A stretch of 64,000 bases of DNA, from NCBI GenBank assembly GCA_002397315.1, contig DHAE01000003.1, positions 62,001-126,000 of the forward strand, written 5' to 3'. Made by a program: the position numbers and the translations under genes. Positions 27,035 to 35,025 of this stretch are shown one piece after another (the first letter of the stretch is position 1; every line of letters starts with the position of its first letter). The notes beneath the pieces are model-generated. The model saw only the letters and a program-made list of their open reading frames with translations. It was not told where the DNA came from and searched no databases. Origin of the DNA: Comamonadaceae bacterium UBA4962 (GTDB lineage: Bacteria; Pseudomonadota; Gammaproteobacteria; Burkholderiales; Burkholderiaceae_C).

Positions 27035-29017
27035 CTAGCCTCGGGACAGCCCAGGCCGCCGCCCAATTTCCCATGAAACCCCACCGCTGCGCACCGTCGC
27101 GGCGATCTGCCGCCCCAGCCGCTGTTCAATCACCGACCGCCACGGCACCAAGCTAAATCCCATGCCGTCATCGAGTACGGCGTAGCGTCCGCTGGCGAGC
27201 ATGACCGAGCGCCGGTAGATGCCGGCCACACGCTGCCCGTCTGCCGTGGGGCGGTGCGCCAGGCCGGTTTCGGCGGCAATGTCCTGGGCAACCTGCGCCA
27301 GTTCCCGGTTGCGCAACGTGCCCAGCAGGTTGCGTGCCAGGATCACCCGCTGCCCCCGCCGCTCGGCCAGCCCCTGTTCGGCCAGGAAGTCGGCGCGTTG
27401 CTGCATCGCCTGCTTGGCCTCGCCGCCAAAGCCCAGGTCGCCTAGGCCCTTGCCGCCGCCGATCAGTTGCTGGTCGAGCCAGGTGGCGCCGATCACGCGG
27501 GCCTGCCGCTCGATGGGTATGTGCGATTTCAGCTCCACGGCCACGCCGCCCAGGCGCTGCGCGTCGTACTGGCGGCCACGCTCGGGCAGGTCGTCCGGCA
27601 CCTTCCATAGCCCCTCGGCCACGCGCTCCACGATGCCCGCTCGGCGCAGGGCTTCCAGGCGCCGGACGTGGACCGCCACGACTTCGTGCGGGTCGCGGTC
27701 GGGCGTGGCCTGACCTTGCGCGATGGCGAAGTGATGATCGGTGCGGTACAGGCCATCGCCCGCCAGCGCGGCGATGTTCTTGTCGGCCGCGCGCACGTCG
27801 GCCGATCCCTTCACCTCCACCACGGCGCCGGTGGGATAGTTCGCCAGCTCGTCGCGGGCATTGAGTGCGACGTAGTGGGCCTTGCCGTCCACGCCGTCGA
27901 TCACCAGATAGCCGCGGTCGCGCAGCTCGTCGGCCAGCCCCTTCGCGGCCACGCGGCCGAGGATGGTTCGGCCGTCGTCGCCTGGCTCGAACACCGCCAG
28001 CTCGCGCGGCTCGCCGCGCATGGCCCGCTGCATGGTGCGGATGATGTCGCCGCGTTCGCCCAGGGCGCGTAAGGTCTTTTCAGCATCGGCATGGACGGCC
28101 CAGGTTCCGGGCTGCATCTCGTCGGCCAGGCCCAGGCGCTGCAAGCGCTGCAGGCGACCGATCAGCAGCAGGCGCTGGCGTTGCAGCCGGGGTTCGTTGA
28201 AGCGTTCGATCTGCACGCGGCCATCGTCGTCAGCCTCGCGTTGCAGGGTACGGTCGAGACTCGTCCACCGTTCCTGTTCTACCTCGCGCTGCAAGGTTTG
28301 CTGGATCTCCAGCTCGGTGCGCGGCCCCAGCCATTCGGTCGCTAGCTCGGCGGCCCGATGGCGGAAGCCATCGGCGATGTAGTCGCCCGCGATGATGAGG
28401 TCTTTGCTTGTGTCGTCGCGCCCGCGCACGACGATGTGCGTGTGTGGGTTGTCGGTATTCCAGTGGTTGACGGCCACCCAATCGAGGCTCGTGCCAAGGT
28501 CGGCTTCCATGCGGCCCATCAGGTGCCGGGTGTAGGTGCGCAGGTCTTCCAGCTCGGCGCCATCCTCGGGCGAGAGGATGAAGCGGAAATGGTGCCGGTC
28601 GTCCTGGCAGCGTTCTTTGAACGCATCGAGGTCGGCTTCGTCGGTCTGCGACCCGTAGGCCCGGCCCGGCTCGCCATCGCGGCCCACGCCGTCGCGCTCG
28701 ATGTAGCGCAGGTGCTTGGCGAGCGACTGCGGGCTGGCCTGGCGTTGATTGACCAGCAGCGTCTTGATGGTCACGCGCCGCGACATGGGCGTCAGCTTTG
28801 CGCCCGCGAAGCGCGCGGCCGTGTGGCCGCGCCCCAGGCGCGAGCCGGGCCGCTGGCCGGTTCCGGCACCCTTGCCGGCTCCTCCGGGACGGCGCACCGA
28901 AGACTTGCCGCTGCTGGCCTTGCCGGTCTGCTTGAGCACCTTGGAGACGAAGCCTTGGCCCCGATTCTTCGGGGCGCTGGGGCGGATGCGGAAATCATCG
29001 TCGCGGCGGTCGGTCAT
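27035..29017 (-). CDS. traI: TraI relaxase (DUF3363 / VirD2-like)
   Basis: 660 aa. A basic N-terminal tail (about 1-80) precedes the relaxase domain. Tyr105 in HLRYIERDG is a candidate nicking tyrosine. His pairs occur at residues 142-143 and in NPHTHIVVRG (190-199), matching the HUH metal-binding motif. The rest is the long DUF3363 region typical of Tn4371-family and related ICE relaxases. It nicks oriT and pilots the strand into the recipient. The ATG at 29017 was chosen over longer in-frame extensions, which have no relaxase-like sequence. Confidence 0.9.
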   Translation of the reverse strand: MTDRRDDDFRIRPSAPKNRGQGFVSKVLKQTGKASSGKSSVRRPGGAGKGAGTGQRPGSRLGRGHTAARFAGAKLTPMSRRVTIKTLLVNQRQASPQSLAKHLRYIERDGVGRDGEPGRAYGSQTDEADLDAFKERCQDDRHHFRFILSPEDGAELEDLRTYTRHLMGRMEADLGTSLDWVAVNHWNTDNPHTHIVVRGRDDTSKDLIIAGDYIADGFRHRAAELATEWLGPRTELEIQQTLQREVEQERWTSLDRTLQREADDDGRVQIERFNEPRLQRQRLLLIGRLQRLQRLGLADEMQPGTWAVHADAEKTLRALGERGDIIRTMQRAMRGEPRELAVFEPGDDGRTILGRVAAKGLADELRDRGYLVIDGVDGKAHYVALNARDELANYPTGAVVEVKGSADVRAADKNIAALAGDGLYRTDHHFAIAQGQATPDRDPHEVVAVHVRRLEALRRAGIVERVAEGLWKVPDDLPERGRQYDAQRLGGVAVELKSHIPIERQARVIGATWLDQQLIGGGKGLGDLGFGGEAKQAMQQRADFLAEQGLAERRGQRVILARNLLGTLRNRELAQVAQDIAAETGLAHRPTADGQRVAGIYRRSVMLASGRYAVLDDGMGFSLVPWRSVIEQRLGRQIAATVRSGGVSWEIGRRPGLSRG

Positions 29018-29465
29018 GGCCGCGCTCCCTGCAAGCCCCGGCGTGTCCGGTCGTGCGAAGCACGCGGACATGCCTGCATTGGTGCGGGCCACGCGCCCCA
29101 CGCGGCACGGCGGCGAAGCCGCCCCGTGCCGCGCCACCCCCACGTGCAGACTGGCTTTGCGGGCGGCCAGGTGTCGCCCCCTTTTGTCTTGCCTTCCGCC
29201 TTTGCCCTTCGCTGTCGCTCCGGGTGTCGGCGGTCCGGCGGCGCTGTGCTGCTTGCAGCTAGCGCGCCGGCGAGCGCGCCAATGGCCGCAGGCCGGGCGC
29301 GTTCGAGGCAAGACGCCTGCACATTGGACGGCTGCGCCGGATGTTGCGCGAAGCGCGGCGCGGATGCGTTCGCGCTGCACGCGCGACGACATGGCAACAG
29401 CATCCAGAACGACATGCCAGATGGCACGATGAGATGCACGGTGACGTGCAGCGAATCGGCGGCCA
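29018..29465. other. Non-coding region between traI and traF, candidate oriT
   Basis: 448 nt with no convincing gene on either strand. It carries two GAA-loop hairpins: 29045-29069 (GTCCG..CGTGC-GAA-GCACG..CGGAC) and 29101-29133 (14-bp stem around GAA with a 2-nt bulge). Relaxase genes often lie next to their oriT, so this is the best oriT candidate in the window. No known nic consensus was recognised. Confidence 0.4.
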
Positions 29466-30065
29466 TCATGAGCGTGTCTCCAGCCAGACCGGATGCGCGA
29501 CGCCGATCAGGACGGATGCGCTGACCGGCCCGAAATAGCGGCTGTCGAACGATGCCGGATTGGTCACGCTCAATAGGAACAGCTCGCCCTCGGCCAGCGG
29601 GCGGCAATGCGGCCAGGATGGCAGCGGCCGGCCCAGCCGATCAGCAGGCAGCGCGGCGGCCGTAGGCACGCCGTCGATGCGTACCTGACCGGCGACGATG
29701 CAGACGTGTTGCGGCGCGACCGCGCCCACACGTTTGAGCAGCGGAACGTGTGCCGGCAGGTAGCCGCGCTGCGCAGCGAGCGCGGCAGCGTCGGCAGGCA
29801 ATAGGGTCAAGACGATGCTGCCCACGGACAAGGAACGTGGCAGCGAGGTGGCCCGATGGTCGAGCGGCTTCACGCGATACCAGCCGACCGGCACGCTGTC
29901 GGACGGGTTGTAGATCAGGCGCGGCAGCGGCTGCACGAACGCCGCCCAGGCCAGCGCAGCGAGGCCGCAGGCGGACAGGCCAGCCAGCACGATGCGAGCG
30001 CGCAGGCGCGAGCGAGGATGCGGCGCGGCTTCGGGCGTGCGTGCGACAGTGGAATGGACCGTCAT
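29466..30065 (-). CDS. traF: TraF, conjugative-transfer peptidase (S26 family)
   Basis: 199 aa. An N-terminal membrane helix (about 22-42) is followed by NPSDSVPVGWYRV, the catalytic-Ser box of S26/TraF peptidases. The Lys box is in HVPLLKRVGAVA, and LPSWPHCRPLAEGELFLL and SFDSRYFGPV follow as expected. In IncP plasmids TraF processes and cyclises the TrbC pilin. The ATG at 30065 overlaps the DUF2840 stop by 4 nt. It is transcribed as part of the parA-traF cluster. Confidence 0.92.
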   Translation of the reverse strand: MTVHSTVARTPEAAPHPRSRLRARIVLAGLSACGLAALAWAAFVQPLPRLIYNPSDSVPVGWYRVKPLDHRATSLPRSLSVGSIVLTLLPADAAALAAQRGYLPAHVPLLKRVGAVAPQHVCIVAGQVRIDGVPTAAALPADRLGRPLPSWPHCRPLAEGELFLLSVTNPASFDSRYFGPVSASVLIGVAHPVWLETRS

Positions 30066-30607
30066 GGCAGCGCCCTCCCGGTCAGCCAAGCGGCGTGCCG
30101 CTCGGCGGTGTATTCGGGCAGCGGCAGACGGGCCGCCAGACGGTTGCCCAGCGTGCGCCAGTACGCGGGCGAAACGTCGATGGCGGCGATGCCCTGCGCG
30201 CCGATGCCGTCGATGCGTTCGAGCACGGCACGCACCGCGTTCTCGCCTTCGGCGTGCAGCAGCAGGCGTGCGCCGGGCCGCACGCCGGGGATGCGCTGCA
30301 CGTCGTCCAGCGGCGTGCCAGCCTGCATCACCATGAGCTGCCAGCGGATCGTTCCGTAGTCGTTGGCCTGCCAGCGAATGCGGCAGAACATCGCGCCCGG
30401 CAGGAACACCGCGCAGCGCCGCCAGCGGTCGAGCCGCAGCATGCGTGCCGGTTCGCCGAAGCGCAGGTAGAGCTTGAACTGCGGTTCGATGTAGGCCAGC
30501 GAAACGCGCGTCAGCGGCACGCTGCCGACGAGGCCAGCGAGTACCGAAGGCGCGCGCAGCGGCGCAGCCGTGGCCGCGTGCGCCGCAGGTAAAGCGGATG
30601 CGTTCAT
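30062..30607 (-). CDS. DUF2840 protein
   Basis: 181 aa. Recognisable DUF2840 features include LTRVSLAYIEPQFKLYLRFGEPARMLRLDRWRRCAVF and RIRWQANDYGTIRWQLMVMQ. These proteins lie between parA and traF in many ICEs; their function is unknown. Overlaps of 4 nt with both neighbours indicate coupled translation with ParA, the RHH-like protein and TraF. Confidence 0.85.
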   Translation of the reverse strand: MNASALPAAHAATAAPLRAPSVLAGLVGSVPLTRVSLAYIEPQFKLYLRFGEPARMLRLDRWRRCAVFLPGAMFCRIRWQANDYGTIRWQLMVMQAGTPLDDVQRIPGVRPGARLLLHAEGENAVRAVLERIDGIGAQGIAAIDVSPAYWRTLGNRLAARLPLPEYTAERHAAWLTGRALP

Positions 30608-30867
30608 GGCATCTTCTCCGGGGGAAACTCCCGCTCCAGCAGGCCGCGCAGCAAGTCGGCCACGGTCACGCCCTGCGTGAAGGCCGACACCTTGATACGC
30701 GCCCGCAGCGCGGGCGTGATGTCGAGGGTCAGGCGGGCTGTGTAGAGGTCGCCCTTGTTCAGCGCATCGGCATCGCCCTGGCGAATCCACGCCTCGGCGT
30801 GTGGATTCGTGGGCGGACGCGCGCCAATGCCGACGCGCTTGGCGCGTGGTGACGGTTGCGCTGTCAT
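30604..30867 (-). CDS. Small ribbon-helix-helix-like partition accessory protein
   Basis: 87 aa. The C-terminal half (ARLTLDITPALRARIKVSAFTQGVTVADLLRGLLEREF) fits a ribbon-helix-helix fold: a strand, then two helices. I chose the ATG at 30867 because it overlaps the parA stop in an ATGA pair; an in-frame ATG three codons upstream is possible. It is a likely DNA-binding partner or repressor for ParA, inferred from fold and position. Confidence 0.75.
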   Translation of the reverse strand: MTAQPSPRAKRVGIGARPPTNPHAEAWIRQGDADALNKGDLYTARLTLDITPALRARIKVSAFTQGVTVADLLRGLLEREFPPEKMP

Positions 30868-31502
30868 GTCGGCCACCGCATCAGTTCATCCACCAGGGCG
30901 GTGATTTCGCGTGCGGCGGCGCTGTCAGGTGCCGTTTCGCGGGCGAGTCGGCCAGCGGCCACGCTGTCGGCGAACACAATGCGCTGATGCACTTCCGCGC
31001 GCAGCGCAGGTAGCGGCTGGTCGGCGAGCGCCTGGCGTGCCTCGCGCCCGATCACGGTGGTGCTGACGCGCCGATTGATGACAAAGGCCGCGCGCAGCGC
31101 AGGCCGAAAGACTTGCGCCTCTCGGATCAGCGCCACCATCTCGGCGCTGGCCCACAGGTCATAGGGGCTGGGCTGCACCGGGATCAGCACGCGCTCGGCC
31201 GCCAGCAGCGCGGAACGCGCCAAGGCGGCGATGCGCGGCGGCCCGTCGATGACGACGTGATCGGCCCGACTGGCGAGTTCTGGCGCTTCCTGATGCAGCG
31301 TTTCGCGTGCCAGGCCCACGGCGCTGAACAGCCGTGGCAAGCCTTGCTGACTTCTGCGCTGCGCCCAGTCGAGCGATGAACCCTGCGGGTCGGCATCCAG
31401 CAGGATGACGTGCTGGCCACGCATTGCCAGTTCGCCGGCGATGTGTGTGGCGAGCGTGGTCTTGCCGACGCCGCCCTTCTGGTTGAGCAGAGCGACGATC
31501 AT
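30864..31502 (-). CDS. parA: ParA/MinD-like partition ATPase
   Basis: 212 aa. The deviant Walker A is KGGVGKTT at about residues 9-16, followed by LLDADPQGSSLDWA and VVIDGPP, the order of small ParA ATPases. The ATG at 31502 starts the canonical MIVALLNQKGGVGKT. It supports maintenance of the excised, possibly replicating ICE. A large ParB is encoded separately at 39309-41351, and the gene directly downstream may be the cognate DNA-binding partner. The upstream spacer holds AGTTAG repeats and iteron-like repeats. Confidence 0.93.
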   Translation of the reverse strand: MIVALLNQKGGVGKTTLATHIAGELAMRGQHVILLDADPQGSSLDWAQRRSQQGLPRLFSAVGLARETLHQEAPELASRADHVVIDGPPRIAALARSALLAAERVLIPVQPSPYDLWASAEMVALIREAQVFRPALRAAFVINRRVSTTVIGREARQALADQPLPALRAEVHQRIVFADSVAAGRLARETAPDSAAAREITALVDELMRWPT

Positions 31503-31630
31503 GGCGTGGCCCTCCATGCTGGAAAGCCTTGCTTTGATCGGTCTGCAAAACCTGTCGGCTGGTGGCTGGTATTACCTGCCGTTTCTGGCCGCGTGGTGGT
31601 TGTCCACCGCAGCGGCGTTGCCCTACTAAA

Positions 31631-31660
31631 AGTTAGAGAAATTAAGTTAGGGAAGTTAGA
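31631..31660 (+). repeat. Three AGTTAG direct repeats upstream of parA
   Basis: AGTTAG occurs at 31631, 31645 and 31654 within an A/T-rich patch just beyond the parA start. A role as a ParA/RHH operator, parS-like site or origin A/T-rich segment is possible; the pattern is short and weak. Confidence 0.45.
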
Positions 31661-31703
31661 GGGCGCGCAAACCCAATGCTGGCGCGGGTTTGCGGCCGAT
31701 CGG

Positions 31704-31767
31704 CACGCCTGATAGCACGATAGTCCCACGCCTGATAGCACGATACCCCGCACGCCTGATAGCACGA
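31704..31767 (+). repeat. Three 17-bp iteron-like direct repeats
   Basis: CACGCCTGATAGCACGA is present exactly at 31704-31720, 31727-31743 and 31751-31767 (start spacing 23 and 24 nt, about two helical turns). They lie 24 nt beyond the repA stop, between repA and parA. Even spacing and position next to a Rep gene are what replication iterons look like, suggesting a RepA-dependent origin. Confidence 0.75.
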
Positions 31768-31791
31768 CACCATTCACAGGCTCTCCCGGAG

Positions 31792-32649
31792 TTATCCCCG
31801 TGCCGTATGCGGCACTGGCCGGAACGTCAGCAGCTCCATGCCGTTGTCCGGCATCCGCTCGATGCCCAGGACGTAGCCGGGCAGCGACTGCCGCGCGACC
31901 AGGGCGCGCAGGTCGCAGGCGAAGTCGTAGGGCTTGGCGGTGCTGCCGGATTTCTGGTGCAGGTAGCGGAAGTCGAACTGCCAGCCGTATGCCTGCTTGC
32001 CGCCGTGCTTGCGGACGAGCCGGTACAGCCACCGCTCGATGCCGCCGGTCAGCCGGAAGTACGCCGGGTCGATGGTCAGCACCAGGGCGGCGTCGAGCAC
32101 GCCGGCATAGAACCAGTCCGGCAGGATCAGTTCGATGCCCAGCGGCGTGCCGCTGGCATCGGCCAGTTCCTTCCATTCGTTGATCCACGAAAACCGATGC
32201 AGACGCCGCCCGGTTGTCTCGCGGATGGACGTGGCCACCGTGGTCGATTGCAGCCGGTCGAGTGCGGCCTTGAGGCGCTGGTAGTCGCGCAGCGACTTGC
32301 CGCGCCCGATGAAGCGCAGGATCTCGTAGGGCGTCGCGCGCATCAGCCGCGACGGGCGCAGGCCCGCGTCCTTCGCTTCCACGATCTGCGAGGCCGCCCA
32401 AATGAGGATGTCCGCATCCCAAATCGTGGCGATGCCGTGCTCGGCGGTGCCTTCCACGCGGATCGTCACGTTGCCCGCGCGGAAGTCGATGGGTTTGACC
32501 CGCTTGGACTTGGCGAGCGAGAAGAAGGGATAGGCCATCAAGTCCTGACTGTCGCGCGGCGCCATGTCGCCCGGCAAGGCGCGGAACAGGTCGAGCTGTT
32601 CGCGCTCTTGCAACGGCCGCTGCCGGGACGGCAGCGCAGGGCTGGACAT
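31792..32649 (-). CDS. repA: RepA-type replication initiator
   Basis: 285 aa. It matches the plasmid replication initiator (RPA) family seen in Tn4371-like ICEs: MAYPFFSLAKSKRVKPIDF, IWAASQIVEA, RLKAALDRLQSTTVATSIR and FRLTGGIERWLYRLVRKHGGKQ. The paired winged-helix pattern suggests origin binding, probably at the adjacent iterons. It would let the excised circle replicate. It lies downstream of the small HTH gene on the same strand. Confidence 0.87.
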   Translation of the reverse strand: MSSPALPSRQRPLQEREQLDLFRALPGDMAPRDSQDLMAYPFFSLAKSKRVKPIDFRAGNVTIRVEGTAEHGIATIWDADILIWAASQIVEAKDAGLRPSRLMRATPYEILRFIGRGKSLRDYQRLKAALDRLQSTTVATSIRETTGRRLHRFSWINEWKELADASGTPLGIELILPDWFYAGVLDAALVLTIDPAYFRLTGGIERWLYRLVRKHGGKQAYGWQFDFRYLHQKSGSTAKPYDFACDLRALVARQSLPGYVLGIERMPDNGMELLTFRPVPHTARG

Positions 32650-32675
32650 GGCGATGGCCTGCCGCGCGCCGCCGA

Positions 32676-32957
32676 TCAGCGCGCACGGCTGTCGGCCGAG
32701 TGGTGCTCGGCGTACTCGGGATCGGAAGTCGTCTCGAAGCTGCGGTCGGCGGCCCAGGCATCGAGGTCGGCCACGGCGTACATGACGCGCCGGCCGAACT
32801 TGCGAAAGCGCGGACCACCACCGATCACGCGCTGCTTTTCCAGCGTGCGCGGCGACAGGCGCAGGTATTCGGCCGCTTCGTCGTTGGTGAGATAGCGTTG
32901 GGGCTGCGCGGCAGCGGTCGAGACAGTGGCGGCAGGCCGCAAGGGAGCGGGACGCAT
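32676..32957 (-). CDS. AlpA/MerR-like small HTH DNA-binding protein
   Basis: 93 aa. The core RYLTNDEAAEYLRLSPRTLEKQRVIGGGPRFRKFGRRVMYAVADLDAWA is the HTH_17 (excisionase/AlpA) pattern. Genes like this lie directly upstream of repA in Tn4371-type ICEs and may regulate repA or act in excision. The ATG at 32957 was preferred over an in-frame ATG 12 codons upstream, which overlaps a less likely leader. Confidence 0.85.
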   Translation of the reverse strand: MRPAPLRPAATVSTAAAQPQRYLTNDEAAEYLRLSPRTLEKQRVIGGGPRFRKFGRRVMYAVADLDAWAADRSFETTSDPEYAEHHSADSRAR

Positions 32958-33040
32958 GGTGTGAACCTCCATCGGTTGAAAGCGCCCGGCCACACAGCGC
33001 GACCGGATGGAGGCAGTCTCAGAAAACGCGGCCCTTCTAC

Positions 33041-33802
33041 TCAGGGTCGTTTTGCGTCCACATCAAAACGACCCTTCTCAAGCGGCGGAAGCTGTGCTAG
33101 GTGGCGATAGCCGCCGCGCATCAGCGCATCGCCGCGCCGCACCAGGCGGCGCACCTTCGAGCGCAGGCCGCCGTCGCTGTACCAATCGGCCACAGCGTCG
33201 GCACCGAACAGTCCTTCGCCCACATCGCGCAAGGACGCGCCCGCGAGGGTCGCGTCGAGCGCCTGCAAGGTGTGCAGTTCCAGCAGCGCGGAAGGTGTTG
33301 GCCTGGGCGTGGTGGCAGCGAAGGTCGCGCCGCGTGCATGACCGCGCACAGGCGCGGCAGTGCCGCTCCGTTGGGCATAGGCCACGGCCATGCCGTCTTC
33401 CAGGCCGGGCGCCAGCGCAAAGCGCAGGCAATGGCCTGGGCTGCGCGCGATCAGCGCCAGCTTCTTGCCGTCGTGGAACAGTTGCTTGTGGCCGGGGATG
33501 CGCCAGAACGCGAAGGCGGTGGCATCCTGCGGCGGATCAGCGTCGGGGTAGAGCTGCACCACGGCGGCATGACCAGGCAGCCAGGCCGGATGCGCGTCAC
33601 GCGCATCCAGCATCGGATCTTCCAGCAGGCGCAAGCCCCAGCGATGCGCTGCTTCAGGCCGGCCATGACGGCGCAGCCAGTCGAGCCGGTAGTCGGGATG
33701 CCTGCGCAGGTACTCCCAAGCGAGCGCGAGCGCATCCAGCCAAAAGACATACAGGTATGCGGCAGTCGGATACCAATGCGCGAGGTGATGAGGATTGACC
33801 AT
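33041..33802 (-). CDS. DUF2285-domain ICE backbone protein
   Basis: 253 aa. The N-terminal part (WLDALALAWEYLRRHPDYRLDWLRR..AHRWGLRLLEDP) is the short DUF6499-like segment. The C-terminal half contains the DUF2285 region ending in KVRRLVRRGDALMRGGYRHLAQLPP. Such proteins recur upstream of alpA and repA in these ICEs and may bind DNA; the biochemical role is unknown. It lies 83 nt upstream of the HTH gene on the same strand. Confidence 0.8.
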   Translation of the reverse strand: MVNPHHLAHWYPTAAYLYVFWLDALALAWEYLRRHPDYRLDWLRRHGRPEAAHRWGLRLLEDPMLDARDAHPAWLPGHAAVVQLYPDADPPQDATAFAFWRIPGHKQLFHDGKKLALIARSPGHCLRFALAPGLEDGMAVAYAQRSGTAAPVRGHARGATFAATTPRPTPSALLELHTLQALDATLAGASLRDVGEGLFGADAVADWYSDGGLRSKVRRLVRRGDALMRGGYRHLAQLPPLEKGRFDVDAKRP

Positions 33803-34110
33803 GACGTCTCCTCCTGCGAACAGGACTCGCCGCCACGGAAGAACTACGCGCTACATCGCCCTCGTCGGAACGTCATGGGTTACAAAGGCGGATGGGGCTG
33901 TCAAGACCGATTGGCTCCGATGTGTTGCGGTATTCGTCTCAATGCTGCGGCGGCAGCGCCCCGACCGGGGACACTGCACAAGCCAGCCTGCCGCGACCCG
34001 CGCCAAGCATCCTGTCTATTTGGGTCAGACTGGTGGGGCTACGCCGCAAGAATCCCGATTGAGACTTACCCGGTATGACACCAGACTGAAAAAGTCACAG
34101 TAAGCCGTAT
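33803..34110. other. 308-bp spacer without a gene
   Basis: Lies between the start of the DUF2285 gene and the stop of the DUF2958 gene. It presumably holds the DUF2285 promoter. No repeat, RNA or supported reading frame was recognised. Confidence 0.5.
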
Positions 34111-34461
34111 TCAGTCCGGGATCGCTCCGTCGCGCTCGGCCAGCCGGGTGTATTCCGACAGCGTGCGCGTGGGGCGGAAATAGAGGTCGCGCATCACGGG
34201 CTGCTGGCGCGGCCCGACGATGCCGGCCAGCTCGGACAGCTTGACGGTTCCCTGCGCCGGCATCCCGATTCCCAGGTCGATGAGTCCCCAGGCGGTGTCG
34301 CCATCGGCGGGATCGAGTGCGGCCAGCAGCCAGGTCACATGCGCGTCCGGCGTGAACAGCCGCACCACGGGCACCGGGTCGATGGCCCGGCCAGCGGCGC
34401 GGGCCTCGCCGTTGGCGAGCAGTTGCGCGCGTTCCGGGGCGGTGGTGAGCGGCTGCGGCAT
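34111..34461 (-). CDS. DUF2958 protein (copy 1)
   Basis: 116 aa. DUF2958 features: ERAQLLANGEARAAG, VPVVRLFTPDAHVTWLLAALDP, AWGLIDLGIGMPAQGTVKLSEL and MRDLYFRPTRTLSEYTRLA. It is a paralogue of the protein at 43312-43662. The frame stays open upstream to 34722, but conserved sequence begins at the ATG at 34461. Function is unknown. The family is common on ICEs and plasmids. It lies at the left border of the lower-GC XRE/ATPase/methylase cassette. Confidence 0.85.
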   Translation of the reverse strand: MPQPLTTAPERAQLLANGEARAAGRAIDPVPVVRLFTPDAHVTWLLAALDPADGDTAWGLIDLGIGMPAQGTVKLSELAGIVGPRQQPVMRDLYFRPTRTLSEYTRLAERDGAIPD

Positions 34462-34628
34462 GGTCGGCAATCCCACAAATCCAATGGTGCACGAACGCGG
34501 TTCCACGTCGAAGCGCAGAACCGCGAAACCGGATTTGCGCCTTCGTGCGCAAGCACGGATGCGGTTCCGTGGCTCTACAGGAACCCGCCGATACGGATTT
34601 CCGTAAAAGCACAGGCATTGAATGAACA

Positions 34629-34649
34629 CTATAGATTGTAGCTCTATAG
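34629..34649. promoter_or_regulatory. Candidate operator upstream of the XRE regulator
   Basis: Two palindromic CTATAG hexamers (34629-34634 and 34644-34649) separated by 9 nt, 40-60 nt upstream of the regulator start. Spacing of about 1.5 helical turns could suit a dimeric HTH repressor. Weak evidence. Confidence 0.3.
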
Positions 34650-34691
34650 GATGCAATGGGGTGTCATCTTGGTATTTGTGGGGAACCCAAG

Positions 34692-34988
34692 GTGGCAACA
34701 ACTTACTCGCTGGCGAAGGCATTGAAGACGGTCAGGAAGGCGCGCGGCTTGAGCCAGGAAGCGTTCTCTGACGTGTCTAGCCGCACCTACATGAGTACCC
34801 TGGAGCGCGACCTGAAAAGCCCGACCTTGCACAAGCTGGCCGAACTGTGCGAAGTGATGAAGATCCACCCGCTCACGTTGCTGACCTTGGCGTACTCCGG
34901 CGACAGCGAACAGAAAGCCGATCACCTTTTAATGTTAGTTCGACAGGAACTCAAAGAATTGGCTGTGGATGATTCCGGCCAAAGATAG
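34692..34988 (+). CDS. XRE-family (Cro/CI-like) regulator of the ATPase-methylase cassette
   Basis: 98 aa from the GTG at 34692. The HTH is in LAKALKTVRKARGLSQEAFSDVSSRTYMSTLERDLKSPTLHKLAELCEVM, typical of XRE/HTH_3 domains. A short helical tail follows. An ATG 12 codons upstream is in frame but would add MGCHLGICGEPK, unlike the family, so the GTG is preferred. It precedes the OLD-like ATPase by 37 nt and the methylase on the same strand, the arrangement of controller proteins in restriction-modification loci. Confidence 0.82.
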   Translation: MATTYSLAKALKTVRKARGLSQEAFSDVSSRTYMSTLERDLKSPTLHKLAELCEVMKIHPLTLLTLAYSGDSEQKADHLLMLVRQELKELAVDDSGQR

Positions 34989-35025
34989 GTTTCTTCAAGG
35001 GACTTAAAAACAAACTCCGCACACC

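Noticed and set aside
29014..29607. Long open frame on the minus strand across the traI-traF spacer
   Set aside because: It overlaps the 3' part of traF, has no domain, and its codon use follows the GC-rich background. The traI start at 29017 and the traF stop at 29466 explain the region.
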